Positions 25,831 to 35,577 of a DNA stretch of 64,000 nt are shown in pieces (positions within the stretch are counted from its first letter, which is position 1; every line of letters starts with the position of its first letter). The stretch is from Yoonia sp. GTDB taxonomy: Bacteria; Pseudomonadota; Alphaproteobacteria; Rhodobacterales; Rhodobacteraceae. The stretch spans positions 1 to 64,000 of the forward strand of contig NZ_JANQTS010000008.1 of assembly GCF_030731595.1 (NCBI RefSeq), given 5' to 3'. The notes beneath the pieces are model-generated. The model made no database searches, was not told the DNA's origin, and saw nothing but the letters and a program-made list of their open reading frames with translations. Made by a program: the position numbers and the translations under genes.

Positions 25831-27240
25831 TCAAAAGTTCGATTCAATCCCCATCAGAAACTGCACCGTCGAAGACGTGTTTTCCTCGGCACTTGATTCT
25901 GTACGTCGCGCCGAAAGTGTCACGCTGGGCGAGAACCCGAAGTAGGTAAATTCAACGAAGGTTGCGTTGACTTCCGCACCCACAAAGCGGTCGCGACGCC
26001 CGTCCAGTGTTGTCGTAAACTCGGGGTAGTCGCGGTAACCCACCTGCATCGAGGTCGAAAGCCGTGTGCCAGCGATAGGCTCTGCAAGGCCATAGCCAAA
26101 GCCAATCTGGTATTCATCAAAAGAGCCCTCCGGTCCGGCCTCGCGCTGTCGGTATAGAAAACTCAGCTGGAAAAGATCATTATTCGCCAGACCGCGATTG
26201 TAGCTGCCAGTCCAATCGTATGTTTTTGAATCCAGCAAGAACGGTGTCAAAGATTGCTGATCGCGGAACGAGACCCCTAGATTGATTGATGTATCAGGAT
26301 CAATCGGGAACGTCTGCTGCAGATCCAGATCCTGATAATCCACCAGTCTTTCACCACCTTCCCAAAAGGTCCCGAAACTGATGCCAGCACTGACGGGGCC
26401 AAAGGGGCTGATGTTGTTTTGTCTGCGCCTGAGGCCGATCTCGGCGACAAGGGTCGCGAAATCCCGACCTTCAACATCCCTGACGGCTGTGATTGGCGAC
26501 GACTCAAGCAGGTCTTTGGACTCTGACGAGAGCAGATAGGTTTCCCCTGACAGCCGCCCGGTCAAAGAAGTGATTTGGGACGCGTCTTGAGACAGGCGGT
26601 AGTCAAGGTCTGCGCCGATTGCAAAGGCGATGCCGGACAAAGCGCGCCGGTCTTCGGGTAGTTCAAAGGTCAATCCAATGCTCTCCAGACGCAAGATACC
26701 GTCATTTGAGCCGTTATTGATGTTGTCGGTGGGCGCCACGAAAGCGGTAAACTCTACCGAAAGCGGATTGGCACGCACGGTGTTGATATAGGCAAGCACA
26801 ATTGACTGCGCGTCCTGTTCGGTTTGAGCGTGGTTCGCAGCCCGGCGCAGCCAGAATTCCGATCTGACGTATTGGGCGTTCTGAAAGCGTGCACTGGCGA
26901 TGAGCCGTGCGGCTTGAAACCGTGCCTCCTCTGTGGCCGCGATGTCATAGGCGCGCTGCCCAGTGGCAGCAGCTTCTTCCAAGTTTCCAAGTTCCATCTG
27001 CGCCAGACCCAAGAGGTACAGCCCAACAAAACTGTCTGGGCTGGTTGCGAGGATTTCGCCCGCAATGACCACAGTTTGCGCAGGATCCCCTGCAACAAGT
27101 GCTGATTCCGCCCGCTCTTGCAGGTCCGGCAGAGCCGATGCGGGCGTTGTCCAGATACTTGCGCATAGCAAGACAGCCCGTTTGAGATTCGTCTTCTTCA
27201 CCACCACGACACTTTCTACGTCAGCCGCCAGCATGAACAT
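25831..27240 (-). CDS. Slam-like TPR plus outer-membrane beta-barrel protein
   Basis: About 469 residues. A signal-like segment (KRAVLLCASIWTTPASA) is followed by alpha-helical repeats with TPR character (AGEILATSPDSFVGLYLLGL, then AQMELGNLEEAAATGQRAY). From about residue 180 it has beta-rich sequence with alternating hydrophobics ending in a terminal Phe (MGIESNF), typical of an outer-membrane barrel. This order matches the DUF560/Slam family that moves lipoproteins to the cell surface. The start is uncertain: ATG 27240, ATG 27234 or GTG 27207. It is divergent from two lipoprotein genes with CAP-type sequence, which are candidate cargos. The Slam assignment rests on architecture and is not proven. 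Confidence 0.62.
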   Translation of the reverse strand: MFMLAADVESVVVVKKTNLKRAVLLCASIWTTPASALPDLQERAESALVAGDPAQTVVIAGEILATSPDSFVGLYLLGLAQMELGNLEEAAATGQRAYDIAATEEARFQAARLIASARFQNAQYVRSEFWLRRAANHAQTEQDAQSIVLAYINTVRANPLSVEFTAFVAPTDNINNGSNDGILRLESIGLTFELPEDRRALSGIAFAIGADLDYRLSQDASQITSLTGRLSGETYLLSSESKDLLESSPITAVRDVEGRDFATLVAEIGLRRRQNNISPFGPVSAGISFGTFWEGGERLVDYQDLDLQQTFPIDPDTSINLGVSFRDQQSLTPFLLDSKTYDWTGSYNRGLANNDLFQLSFLYRQREAGPEGSFDEYQIGFGYGLAEPIAGTRLSTSMQVGYRDYPEFTTTLDGRRDRFVGAEVNATFVEFTYFGFSPSVTLSARRTESSAEENTSSTVQFLMGIESNF

Positions 27241-27398
27241 TCTTTCTATCTTCAACAAGCGCAGGGCGCTTCTGCGCAAGCATTTGCAAAGACTGCATAA
27301 ATTATAAGCGGAATGCTGCCGTCTGTTGCCGCAACGTGTGATTTTAATTTTGTCATAACGCGGTTGGCCTTAGCAATGTCGTCGGGGCAAGGAGAATC

Positions 27399-27929
27399 AT
27401 GATGAAGAAGTATGTGACTGTTTGTGCATTGATGGCGCTGCCCGCGTGTTTTGGCGTGGGCAACGGGGTCGATCTGACACCAACCCGTCCGGTGGAAGAC
27501 GTGACCAGTCAAGCGCAAGCGTCGTTGGATGGCCTGCGCGCTGCAAATCTCGCTTCGCTCCAATTCGATTCAAGGGTCGGTCTTATCGTGCAGAATCACG
27601 CCAACGACATGTTCAACCGAAACTATCTGAGCATTTTTGAGGCCGGCTCTGACGTTGGAGGTGGTGTGGAGCGCGATCTCGGCGATGATCTCAATGATGC
27701 AGGACTGCCATGGGATGAGATTGTCCAGATGGTTGCTCAGGGTGATTTAGCGGTCAGCGAAGTTATGACAGGGTTTGCAACCACCGGCAGCGCAGCGGGA
27801 AGTCAGGGCAGCAATCAGGTTGATTTGGCAAATGCCTTGGCCAGTGAAGACTATGAGCTCTTCGGGCTTGGAAAAGCGGGAACAGGAGCTGATGTGCGTT
27901 GGGCACTCTTGCTGGTAGATCCGCAGTAG
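27399..27929 (+). CDS. lipoprotein with degenerate CAP (SCP/PR-1) domain
   Basis: A 176-residue predicted lipoprotein: MKKYVTVCALMALPAC gives a signal peptide and lipobox LPAC. AAGGAG lies just upstream of tandem ATGs at 27399 and 27402. The rest resembles the CAP lipoprotein encoded next to it: SRVGLIVQNHANDMFNRNYL parallels its SRLGVAAQRHADDMLAGNFF, and the C-terminus FGLGKAGTGADVRWALLLV parallels FALAKAGTGSQQYWVLVLA. The second histidine and the Glu-Asn motif of CAP proteins are missing, so the pocket is probably not functional as in YkwD-type proteins. It lies divergent from the Slam-like gene. Confidence 0.68.
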   Translation: MMKKYVTVCALMALPACFGVGNGVDLTPTRPVEDVTSQAQASLDGLRAANLASLQFDSRVGLIVQNHANDMFNRNYLSIFEAGSDVGGGVERDLGDDLNDAGLPWDEIVQMVAQGDLAVSEVMTGFATTGSAAGSQGSNQVDLANALASEDYELFGLGKAGTGADVRWALLLVDPQ

Positions 27930-28127
27930 AAAAGCGGAGTGGTCTACAGGGTCTCTTTGCGGCCTGCCTGGGGATGTCCTGCTGAAACAACCAAAGCGTT
28001 CCTTTATTTGCAGGCAGATCGCCGGACTGGGTCGTTAAGTGGGAACTCTGGTCTGCATGTCATTGAGTGAGTAGTCTTTTTGTTTCTTCAAACACCGTCC
28101 GCAACAGTTGACTGAAAGGTTTAGGCA

Positions 28128-28643
28128 ATGAAAAGAGCAGTCTGCATCCTTGCGATATCCATACTCGCGGCCTGCGGTAGTGCCGGTACCGGTACCGGTA
28201 CCGATGATAGCATCGACACCAGTGCGAGCGCCACCGCACGATCGCTTGTCGCGATCAGCAATGCCCCTGACCGTTCCTTTGCCAGCATGTTGAACAGTGT
28301 CCGGTCTGTAAATGGCGCGGCACCTGTGACCTACGATTCCAGACTAGGTGTCGCCGCCCAAAGGCATGCCGATGATATGTTGGCAGGGAATTTCTTTAGC
28401 CACACCGGTAGCGATGGATCAACAGTAGGGACGCGCGTGACGGCTGCAGGCTATAACTGGCAGCGCGTAGGCGAAAACATCGGGCGGGGTCAGGACGACG
28501 AGGAAGATATCTTGCGCGCTTGGGTGAATTCTTCGGGCCATCAAGCCAACAATGTTGACCCGCGTTTTGAAGACTTCGCGCTCGCAAAAGCCGGGACTGG
28601 ATCGCAGCAATATTGGGTCCTGGTCCTTGCCAGAGAATTCTAG
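28128..28643 (+). CDS. CAP-domain (SCP/YkwD-like) lipoprotein
   Basis: A 171-residue lipoprotein. The signal and lipobox are in MKRAVCILAISILAAC, followed by a Gly-Thr linker encoded by a GGTACC hexamer repeat. A complete CAP domain follows: RHADDMLAGNFFSHTGSDGS (two pocket histidines), GENIGRGQDDEEDILRAWVNSSGH (Glu-Asn and second His-containing element) and YWVLVLAREF at the C-terminus. Bacterial CAP proteins are secreted or surface proteins of mostly unknown function. About 200 nt separates it from the upstream degenerate paralogue. Its proximity to a Slam-like gene suggests surface display, which is inference. Confidence 0.85.
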   Translation: MKRAVCILAISILAACGSAGTGTGTDDSIDTSASATARSLVAISNAPDRSFASMLNSVRSVNGAAPVTYDSRLGVAAQRHADDMLAGNFFSHTGSDGSTVGTRVTAAGYNWQRVGENIGRGQDDEEDILRAWVNSSGHQANNVDPRFEDFALAKAGTGSQQYWVLVLAREF

Positions 28644-28648
28644 AGAGC

Positions 28649-28674
28649 ATTGCGATCCAGAGGGCAATCGCAAT
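28649..28674 (+). terminator. hairpin after CAP lipoprotein gene
   Basis: ATTGCGAT/ATCGCAAT perfect 8-bp stem with a 10-nt loop begins 6 nt after the stop codon. It is followed by TCCCC rather than a T-run, so it may be a 3' stabiliser. Confidence 0.4.
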
Positions 28675-28743
28675 TCCCCGCCCTTGCCTTGGGAGCCGAC
28701 CCCATTTGTGACCCGGTCTATCGCAAAACAAAGCAAGAGAGCT

Positions 28744-29529
28744 TTAGCGCGGCACATCCCTGACCATCGTCCGTGAAGGTGCGGCCTCTGGTTTTGGGTT
28801 GGGCTTTGCAATGCCTTCCAACGCTTTGAAAGGTTTGCGTACGGCCTCGGTCAGGCCTGGCCTTGTGGGGGCTGCCATCTGCTTGCTGACTTCGACGATC
28901 AACACACCACCTGCCGCGACAACAGGCATCTTGCGCCCGACCGTTTCCAGAAAACCTGCCGATTTACGCCAGACCTTCCTGGCCGACGGCGGTTGGTAGA
29001 GCGTGGACATCGTCCGCTCGGTCACGAATTGATGGCGGCGCAACTGTGCCTCGAGTTGGCCAAGCGAATAAGGCCGGCCGTAGCCAAAGGGCGTCGCATC
29101 CGACCGTGACCAAAGCCCTGCGCGGTTGGGCACGATGAACACTGCCCGCCCGCCCGGGCCCAGCACGCGCCATGCCTCGTCCAACAAGACCGAGGGCTGT
29201 TCTGTGGTTTCCAGCCCGTGAAGCATGACGAGCCGGTCCACCTTGCCGGTTTCAATCGGCCAAAGCGTGTCTTCACACAGGACGCTGACGTTCTTTCCAT
29301 CCGCAGGCCAAGGCATGACCCCTTGTGGTCCGGGCATCAGCCCGATCACCCGCCGCGCGTCTTTCAGGAAAGGCCGCAGCAACGGCAGGGCAAAGCCGAA
29401 CCCCACCACCATATGTCCTTTGGTATCGGGCCACATCGCGACCAGTTCATCCCGGATCACCTTTTGCGCCGCGCGCCCCAGCGCGCTGCGATAGTAGAAA
29501 TTTCGGAGATCAAGAACGTCCAGATGCAT
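28744..29529 (-). CDS. class I SAM-dependent methyltransferase (substrate unknown)
   Basis: About 261 residues. The SAM-binding region is degenerate at motif I ([16 protein letters not shown]), with a methyltransferase type-11-like segment [34 protein letters not shown] 29529 ([15 protein letters not shown]) is preferred; the ORF-track start at 29553 lies over a Shine-Dalgarno-like AAGGAG. The N-terminal [16 protein letters not shown] block is typical of a methyltransferase next to gloB in Rhodobacterales. It is divergent from gloB with a 63-nt gap. The methyl acceptor cannot be inferred. Confidence 0.75.
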   Translation of the reverse strand: MHLDVLDLRNFYYRSALGRAAQKVIRDELVAMWPDTKGHMVVGFGFALPLLRPFLKDARRVIGLMPGPQGVMPWPADGKNVSVLCEDTLWPIETGKVDRLVMLHGLETTEQPSVLLDEAWRVLGPGGRAVFIVPNRAGLWSRSDATPFGYGRPYSLGQLEAQLRRHQFVTERTMSTLYQPPSARKVWRKSAGFLETVGRKMPVVAAGGVLIVEVSKQMAAPTRPGLTEAVRKPFKALEGIAKPNPKPEAAPSRTMVRDVPR

Positions 29530-29592
29530 TGCGGTTTGCGGCTCCTTGGGCAAAGCTGTGGGGTAAGCATAACAAGAGAAGGCAGGTATTCC

Positions 29593-30366
29593 ATGACAAA
29601 GACATCACCCGTTGAATTAGTCGTGGTTCCCTGCAGGACGGATAACTATGCTTTTCTGGTTCATAACCATGAAACCGGGCAGACTGCCTTAGTCGATGCC
29701 CCAGAGGTTGCCCCAATACAGGCGGCACTGGCCGCGCGCGGCTGGCAGCTAAGCGATATTCTGATCACCCACCACCACGACGACCATATCGCTGGCGTGG
29801 ATGCCTTGCGTGGCTCTGCCCGTGTGATCGGTGCTGCCGCTGACGCGCATCGTCTGCCCGCGCTTGATCTGGCCGTTGCAGAGGGCGATATGGTCACCGT
29901 CTGCGGGCAGATGACGCAAATCCTTGATGTGTCCGGCCATACGGTTGGCCACATCGCATTTCATATGCCTGATGCAGCTTTGGTGTTTACCGCCGATAGC
30001 CTCATGGCGCTGGGCTGCGGGCGTCTGTTTGAAGGCACGCCTGCGCAGATGTGGGACAGCATGCAAAAGCTGCGCGCCTTGCCTGACGAAACATTGATTT
30101 GTTCGGGCCACGAATACACCGCCGCGAACGCGCGTTTCGCGGCCTCCCTTGACCCGGACAATCCTGATCTTATGTCTCGTATTGAGGGGATCACAGCGGC
30201 ACGTGCAGCAGGGCAGTTTACGGTCCCTTCGATCTTGTCCGTTGAAAAGCGCACAAACCCGTTTTTGCGCGCAGATGATCCGGAACTTAAGGCCGTTTTG
30301 GGCATGGCTGACATATCCGACGTGGATGTTTTTGCTGAAGTACGCTCCCGGAAAGACAAGTTTTGA
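29593..30366 (+). CDS. gloB: hydroxyacylglutathione hydrolase (glyoxalase II)
   Basis: A 257-residue metallo-beta-lactamase-fold enzyme that hydrolyses S-lactoylglutathione in methylglyoxal detoxification. The metal motif [10 protein letters not shown] is present, followed by [10 protein letters not shown] and [19 protein letters not shown], with the glutathione-binding C-terminal helices. ATG 29593 is chosen because homology starts at [19 protein letters not shown]. The ORF-track start at 29218 runs antisense through the methyltransferase gene. Confidence 0.93.
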   Translation: MTKTSPVELVVVPCRTDNYAFLVHNHETGQTALVDAPEVAPIQAALAARGWQLSDILITHHHDDHIAGVDALRGSARVIGAAADAHRLPALDLAVAEGDMVTVCGQMTQILDVSGHTVGHIAFHMPDAALVFTADSLMALGCGRLFEGTPAQMWDSMQKLRALPDETLICSGHEYTAANARFAASLDPDNPDLMSRIEGITAARAAGQFTVPSILSVEKRTNPFLRADDPELKAVLGMADISDVDVFAEVRSRKDKF

Positions 30367-30546
30367 CCACGTTGTTGTGAAACGCTGGTGAAAAGCAGGT
30401 CAAAAGACAGGCATCACGCAGAATGTGAAGCCAAAATCGAAGAAAGTCCTTGAAGGTTGGCAAATAAAACCAAACCTTAAGGATAAGAGGCCACGGTAGA
30501 TGTGTGCGACGCAGGCATCGACCCCCGATATGAAGGAGCACAGCAG

Positions 30547-32871
30547 GTGCCATCATTTTCGACCACACTAGAGCAGTCCATTCACGGCGCGCTTGCGCTG
30601 GCCAATGAACGTAGACATGAACTTGCCACGCTGGAGCATTTGCTGCTGGCGTTGATCGACGAACCCGACGCCGCACGCGTCATGCGCGCCTGCTCTGTGA
30701 ACTTGGATGATCTGCGCAAGGATCTCGAAGACTTCATTCAAGAAGAGCTATCTTCGCTGATCACAGACGTCGAAGGGTCTGAAGCTGTGCCAACAGCCGC
30801 TTTTCAGCGCGTCATTCAGCGTGCTGCCATCCACGTGCAGTCGTCTGGTCGCAGTGAAGTGACCGGTGCGAATGTGCTTGTCGCGATCTTCGCGGAACGC
30901 GAAAGCAATGCAGCCTATTTCCTGCAAGAGCAGGACATGACCCGTTATGACGCTGTGAACTTTATCGCCCACGGCGTGGCGAAAGATCCGGCCTTTGGCG
31001 AACAGCGCTCTGTCAAAGGCGCTGCCGAAGAGACTGAAACGATTGCCCCGAACGATGGCGAAGACAAAGAAAGTGCATTGGCGAAATATTGTGTCGATCT
31101 GAATGCCAAAGCCACCAAAGGCGATGTTGATCCCTTGATCGGCCGCGCTCACGAGGTCGAGCGTTGTATTCAAGTCCTCTGCCGTCGCCGCAAGAACAAC
31201 CCGCTCTTGGTGGGTGATCCGGGCGTTGGCAAAACCGCGATTGCCGAAGGTCTTGCCTTCAAGATCGTGAATGGTGAAACGCCAGAGGTCTTGTCAAAGG
31301 CGACAATCTATTCGCTGGATATGGGCGCCTTGCTGGCTGGTACACGGTATCGCGGCGATTTCGAAGAGCGGCTGAAAGCTGTGATGACCGAGATGGAAAA
31401 TCACAAAGACGCAGTGCTGTTCATCGACGAGATTCATACCGTTATCGGGGCCGGTGCCACCTCTGGTGGGGCCATGGATGCATCCAACCTGCTTAAGCCT
31501 GCGTTGCAGGGCGGCAAGCTGCGCTGCATGGGATCGACGACCTATAAGGAATTCCGCCAGCACTTTGAAAAGGACCGCGCCCTTGCCCGCCGGTTCCAGA
31601 AGATTGACGTAAACGAGCCATCGGTCCCGGATGCGATCAAGATCCTGCAGGGCCTCAAGCCCTATTTCGAAGAGCATCACCACATCAAGTATACGGCCGA
31701 AGCCATCAAGTCGGCGGTCGAGCTGTCTGCGCGCTATATCAACGACCGTAAATTGCCTGACAAGGCGATTGACGTGATCGACGAGGCGGGCGCTGCCCAG
31801 CATCTGGTGGCCGAATCCAAGCGCCGCAAGACAATCGGCGCAAAAGAGATCGAAGATGTCGTGGCAAAAATAGCCCGCATCCCTCCCAAGAACGTGTCCA
31901 AGGACGATGCAGAGGTGCTCAAGGATCTTGAGAAGTCGCTCAAGCGCGTTGTATTTGGTCAGGATAAAGCGATCGAGGCGCTATCCTCCGCGATCAAACT
32001 GGCGCGTGCCGGTTTGCGTGAACCCGAAAAGCCGATTGGCAACTATCTGTTTGCAGGGCCAACAGGCGTGGGCAAAACGGAAGTTGCAAAGCAACTTGCT
32101 GACACGCTGGGTGTCGAACTGATGCGCTTTGACATGTCAGAGTACATGGAAAAGCACGCGGTTTCACGCCTGATTGGTGCGCCTCCTGGTTATGTCGGCT
32201 TTGATCAGGGCGGCATGTTGACAGACGGCGTGGATCAGAACCCGCATTGCGTTCTGCTGCTTGACGAGATGGAGAAGGCGCACCCTGACGTCTATAACAT
32301 CCTGCTGCAGGTCATGGATCACGGCAAACTGACCGACCATAATGGCCGGACCACGGATTTCCGCAATGTGATCATCATCATGACCTCGAACGCCGGTGCG
32401 GCAGAGATGTCAAAGAATGCTTTGGGCTTTGGCCGCGAGGCACGGACAGGCGAAGATACGGCGGCAATTGAACGGATCTTTACGCCGGAATTCCGCAACC
32501 GTCTGGATGCGATCATCAGCTTTGGCGCATTGCCAAAGCAGGTCATCATGCAGGTGGTTGAAAAGTTCGTGCTCCAGCTCGAGGCGCAGTTGATTGATCG
32601 TAATGTCCACATCGAACTGACCAGTGCAGCAGCCGAATGGTTGGCCGACAAAGGCTATGATGAAAAGATGGGTGCGCGTCCCTTGGGTCGTGTCATCCAG
32701 GAACACATCAAAAAGCCGCTGGCCGAGGAATTGCTGTTTGGCAAGCTGGTCAAAGGCGGGATTGTCAAGGTTGGCGTGAAGAAGGGCGAATTGGAGCTTA
32801 CCTTCGAGGCGCCCGCCCAAGGGCGGATCGCGAACAGCGGAAACAAACCGCCCTTGCTAACCGCAGACTAA
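30547..32871 (+). CDS. clpA: ATP-dependent Clp protease ATP-binding subunit ClpA
   Basis: A 774-residue double-AAA+ unfoldase that feeds substrates to ClpP. The N-domain repeat ([27 protein letters not shown]) comes first. AAA-1 has Walker [14 protein letters not shown] and AAA-2 has [13 protein letters not shown], with no ClpB-type middle coiled coil. The start is GTG 30547 with AAGGAG about 9 nt upstream; the ORF-track start at 30502 is less likely. No clpS adaptor gene is found in the 180-nt upstream gap. A bidirectional-looking terminator lies between clpA and convergent urtE. Confidence 0.95.
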   Translation: MPSFSTTLEQSIHGALALANERRHELATLEHLLLALIDEPDAARVMRACSVNLDDLRKDLEDFIQEELSSLITDVEGSEAVPTAAFQRVIQRAAIHVQSSGRSEVTGANVLVAIFAERESNAAYFLQEQDMTRYDAVNFIAHGVAKDPAFGEQRSVKGAAEETETIAPNDGEDKESALAKYCVDLNAKATKGDVDPLIGRAHEVERCIQVLCRRRKNNPLLVGDPGVGKTAIAEGLAFKIVNGETPEVLSKATIYSLDMGALLAGTRYRGDFEERLKAVMTEMENHKDAVLFIDEIHTVIGAGATSGGAMDASNLLKPALQGGKLRCMGSTTYKEFRQHFEKDRALARRFQKIDVNEPSVPDAIKILQGLKPYFEEHHHIKYTAEAIKSAVELSARYINDRKLPDKAIDVIDEAGAAQHLVAESKRRKTIGAKEIEDVVAKIARIPPKNVSKDDAEVLKDLEKSLKRVVFGQDKAIEALSSAIKLARAGLREPEKPIGNYLFAGPTGVGKTEVAKQLADTLGVELMRFDMSEYMEKHAVSRLIGAPPGYVGFDQGGMLTDGVDQNPHCVLLLDEMEKAHPDVYNILLQVMDHGKLTDHNGRTTDFRNVIIIMTSNAGAAEMSKNALGFGREARTGEDTAAIERIFTPEFRNRLDAIISFGALPKQVIMQVVEKFVLQLEAQLIDRNVHIELTSAAAEWLADKGYDEKMGARPLGRVIQEHIKKPLAEELLFGKLVKGGIVKVGVKKGELELTFEAPAQGRIANSGNKPPLLTAD

Positions 32872-32892
32872 AGCCCATCTCGCGCAATTACG

Positions 32893-32928
32893 AAAAGGCC
32901 GTCATCCTGACAGGTGGCGGCCTTTTTT
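32893..32928. terminator. terminator between convergent clpA and urtE
   Basis: AAAAGGCCG pairs with CGGCCTTTT around a 16-nt loop and is followed by TTTTTTCTTTG on the plus strand, with an A-run on the other side. It can act as a rho-independent terminator for clpA and, in reverse, for the urt operon. Confidence 0.75.
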
Positions 32929-32973
32929 CTTTGTGTGACAGGGTAGTTTGTAGCGCGTCCAGATTGAGCGCCT

Positions 32974-33669
32974 TTAAAGCGCCAGATCCTGCATCAGCAT
33001 CTCTTTGCTGTAGCTCTCTTTGGGTGCGCTGCGCTTTACTCTGCCTTGCTCCATCACTGTAAACGTATCAGCAATCCGATAGGCAAAGTCGGCGTTCTGC
33101 TCGACCAGAACAATCGCCATTTCCCCCTGATCGCGCAGTAGTTCCAGTGCGTCACCGATCTGCTGGATCACGTTGGGCTGGATCCCTTCGGTGGGTTCGT
33201 CAAGCAAAAGCACCTTGGGCCGTGTGATCAGTGCGCGCGCAATAGCCAACTGCTGTTGCTGCCCGCCAGAGAGGTCGCCACCGCGCCGCGTCTGCATTTC
33301 GCGCAGCACTGGGAACAAGGCAAAAACGAAATCGGGGATTTCGTGGTCAGACTTCGGCAGGCAGGCAAACCCGGTTTCAAGATTCTCGCGCACCGTCATC
33401 ATCGGGAAGACTTCGCGCCCTTGTGGGACATAGGCGATCCCTGCGCGCGCAGCGTGATAAGCCGAAGCAAGCTGGACAGCGCTGCCGTTGACCGATGCGG
33501 TTCCCGCGGCAATTGGATGACGGCCAGAGATCGCCTTTAACAAGCTGGTCTTGCCCACCCCGTTATTGCCCATCACAGCTGTGATCTTGCCCACCTCGGC
33601 CCCAAGCGAGATGTCAAAGAGGATCTGGCTTTGCCCATATTTCAGATCGACATTGCGCACATCAAGCAT
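32974..33669 (-). CDS. urtE: urea ABC transporter ATP-binding subunit UrtE
   Basis: A 231-residue branched-chain-type ABC ATPase (LivF-like). Walker A is GNNGVGKTSLL, the signature is LSGGQQQQLAIAR and Walker B is VLLLDEPTEGIQPNVI, the last part being characteristic of UrtE. ATG 33669 is used because homology starts at MLDVRNVDLKYGQSQ. It overlaps the end of urtD by 8 nt and is the last gene of urtABCDE. Confidence 0.93.
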   Translation of the reverse strand: MLDVRNVDLKYGQSQILFDISLGAEVGKITAVMGNNGVGKTSLLKAISGRHPIAAGTASVNGSAVQLASAYHAARAGIAYVPQGREVFPMMTVRENLETGFACLPKSDHEIPDFVFALFPVLREMQTRRGGDLSGGQQQQLAIARALITRPKVLLLDEPTEGIQPNVIQQIGDALELLRDQGEMAIVLVEQNADFAYRIADTFTVMEQGRVKRSAPKESYSKEMLMQDLAL

Positions 33670-34411
33670 GGGCGCGCCCCAGATAGACATCAATCACCGT
33701 TTGATTCGAGGTCACATGGTCAAGGCTACCCTCGGCCAGTACTGCACCTTCGTGTAGCACGGTGACTTTGCAATCCAACCGCCGCACAAATTCCATATCA
33801 TGTTCGACAACAACGACCGCGCGGGTTTTCGCGGCTTCCTTGAGGATATCTGTCGTCTTTTCACGCTCTTCCGGTGTCATCCCCGCTGCGGGTTCATCCA
33901 CCAGCATCAGCCGCGGTTCCTGCGCCAAGAGCATACCGATTTCCAGCCATTGCTTTTGCCCGTGGCTCAGCTCTCCCGCGACACGGGTCAGGCTATCTGT
34001 CAGGCCGATCTGTTCGGCGACGGCCTCGATCCTTTCGGCATTGGTCTTGGTTTTCTTGTGCATCAGCACCGCAAAGGGCCCACGCGGGGTTTTCAGCGCC
34101 ATCGCGAGGTTTTGGCGCACGGTCTGCGCCTCGAACACCGTTGGCTTTTGGAATTTCCGCCCAATCCCTTCGCGCGCAATCTGGCTTTCGGACATGCCAA
34201 GCAGCGAGATGTTCTTGTCGCCCCAGATAACGCGGCCCTCGTCCGGTTTGGTCTTGCCGGTCACGATGTCCATGAAAGTCGTCTTGCCCGCTCCATTGGG
34301 GCCGATGATGGCCCGCAATTCGGTTTTGGCGAAATTGATCGATAGGTTGTTGATGGCGCGGAACCCGTCAAAGGTGACTGTCACGCCAGAGACTTCAAGC
34401 AGCATACTCAT
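33662..34411 (-). CDS. urtD: urea ABC transporter ATP-binding subunit UrtD
   Basis: A 249-residue LivG-like ATPase. Walker A is GPNGAGKTTFMD, the signature is LSHGQKQWLEIGM and Walker B is LMLVDEPAAGMTPEE, where LSHGQKQWLEI is typical of UrtD. Its ATG overlaps the urtC stop (ATGA), and its end overlaps urtE, so translation is coupled. Confidence 0.93.
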   Translation of the reverse strand: MSMLLEVSGVTVTFDGFRAINNLSINFAKTELRAIIGPNGAGKTTFMDIVTGKTKPDEGRVIWGDKNISLLGMSESQIAREGIGRKFQKPTVFEAQTVRQNLAMALKTPRGPFAVLMHKKTKTNAERIEAVAEQIGLTDSLTRVAGELSHGQKQWLEIGMLLAQEPRLMLVDEPAAGMTPEEREKTTDILKEAAKTRAVVVVEHDMEFVRRLDCKVTVLHEGAVLAEGSLDHVTSNQTVIDVYLGRAHA

Positions 34412-35574
34412 TGTTGTTTCCTGACCAGCAGATCAAACAGCCCGCCGATCCCTTTGGGAAAGAAGAGCGTGACCGCAACAAAGGAAAACCCCAGCAGGAC
34501 GAGCCACCAGTCTGTCCATTGGATAACGTAGAAACCAAGGTTGATGTTCGGCGCACCGCCCCCCGTGAACCAGCTGGACAGAAGCGAGACGAAAGCCGCC
34601 CCGATGGCTGCGCCGTAAAGCCGCCCGCGCCCGCCGATGGCGACCCAGACCGCCAGATAGATCGACGCGATCGGAGCGATTTCACCGGGGTTGATAATGC
34701 CTGCCTGCGGATAGTAGAGGGCGCCCGCAATCCCCGCGACGACCGCGGTCGTTGTGAAAATGAACAGTTTGTAGCTTTCCACATGATAGCCCAGAAACCG
34801 CACCCGCGCTTCGTTATCGCGAATGCCTTTGACGACGCTGCCCATTTTGCCCGACACGATCCAGGCAAAGAAAATATATCCTGCCGCCAACGCGATGGCC
34901 GAGGCGATAAAGAAGACAATCGAGATCACCGCCTGCGATGTATCCTCATAGCCGGGGATGTTCTGAAGCCCCGAAAGACCATTGTTGCCGCGCAGCCCGC
35001 TGTCGTTCTGGAAGAGATAAAGCGCCAATGCGAGCGTCATCGCCTGCGTCAGGATCGACAAGTAGACCCCTGTTACACGGCTTCGGAAAGCCAGCCAGCC
35101 AAAGACCAGCGCCAGCAAGCCGGGTACCAGGATCACCATCAGCAGTTGCAGGAAAAGACTGTCGGCAAAGCCCCAGATCAGCGGAAACTCCGAACTGCCG
35201 ACAACCCCGAAAATCTGGTTTCCGATGGCATCCGATATCTCTTGCGGTGTGGGCGGGAGCGGCTGCCCTGCCAAGCTTTCGATCACGATACCTTCGGTGC
35301 GGGCATACATCAGCCACATGCCCACGGCATATCCGCCGATCCCGAAAAATGCGAAATGCCCCAGCGACAGGATCCCGCAATAGCCCCAGACAACATCCAT
35401 CGCGATGGCTACCAGACACAGGCAGAGCGTCTTGCCCAGCGTCTTGACGAAAGAGGTTGAGATAAGACCGATACCCGTGACTTCGGAGAGGATGGTGACC
35501 ACGACCGTAAAGATCGCCAGCGCCAGAATGAACCAGAGCACCGAAGGGTTTTGAGAGATAAAAGTTTTGCGCAT
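34408..35574 (-). CDS. urtC: urea ABC transporter permease subunit UrtC
   Basis: A 388-residue LivM-like membrane permease with about nine to ten helices. Conserved segments include GYCGILSLGHFAFFGIGGYAVGMWL and IRDNEARVRFLGYHVESYKLFIF, with TDWWLVLLGFSFVAVTLFFPKGIGGL at the C-terminus, matching UrtC. It starts 3 nt after urtB and overlaps urtD. Confidence 0.93.
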   Translation of the reverse strand: MRKTFISQNPSVLWFILALAIFTVVVTILSEVTGIGLISTSFVKTLGKTLCLCLVAIAMDVVWGYCGILSLGHFAFFGIGGYAVGMWLMYARTEGIVIESLAGQPLPPTPQEISDAIGNQIFGVVGSSEFPLIWGFADSLFLQLLMVILVPGLLALVFGWLAFRSRVTGVYLSILTQAMTLALALYLFQNDSGLRGNNGLSGLQNIPGYEDTSQAVISIVFFIASAIALAAGYIFFAWIVSGKMGSVVKGIRDNEARVRFLGYHVESYKLFIFTTTAVVAGIAGALYYPQAGIINPGEIAPIASIYLAVWVAIGGRGRLYGAAIGAAFVSLLSSWFTGGGAPNINLGFYVIQWTDWWLVLLGFSFVAVTLFFPKGIGGLFDLLVRKQQ

Positions 35575-35577
35575 CGC

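Noticed and set aside
34411-35460. 349-aa plus-strand ORF opposite urtC
   Set aside because: Composition is very charged and without any domain; UrtC on the minus strand explains the region.
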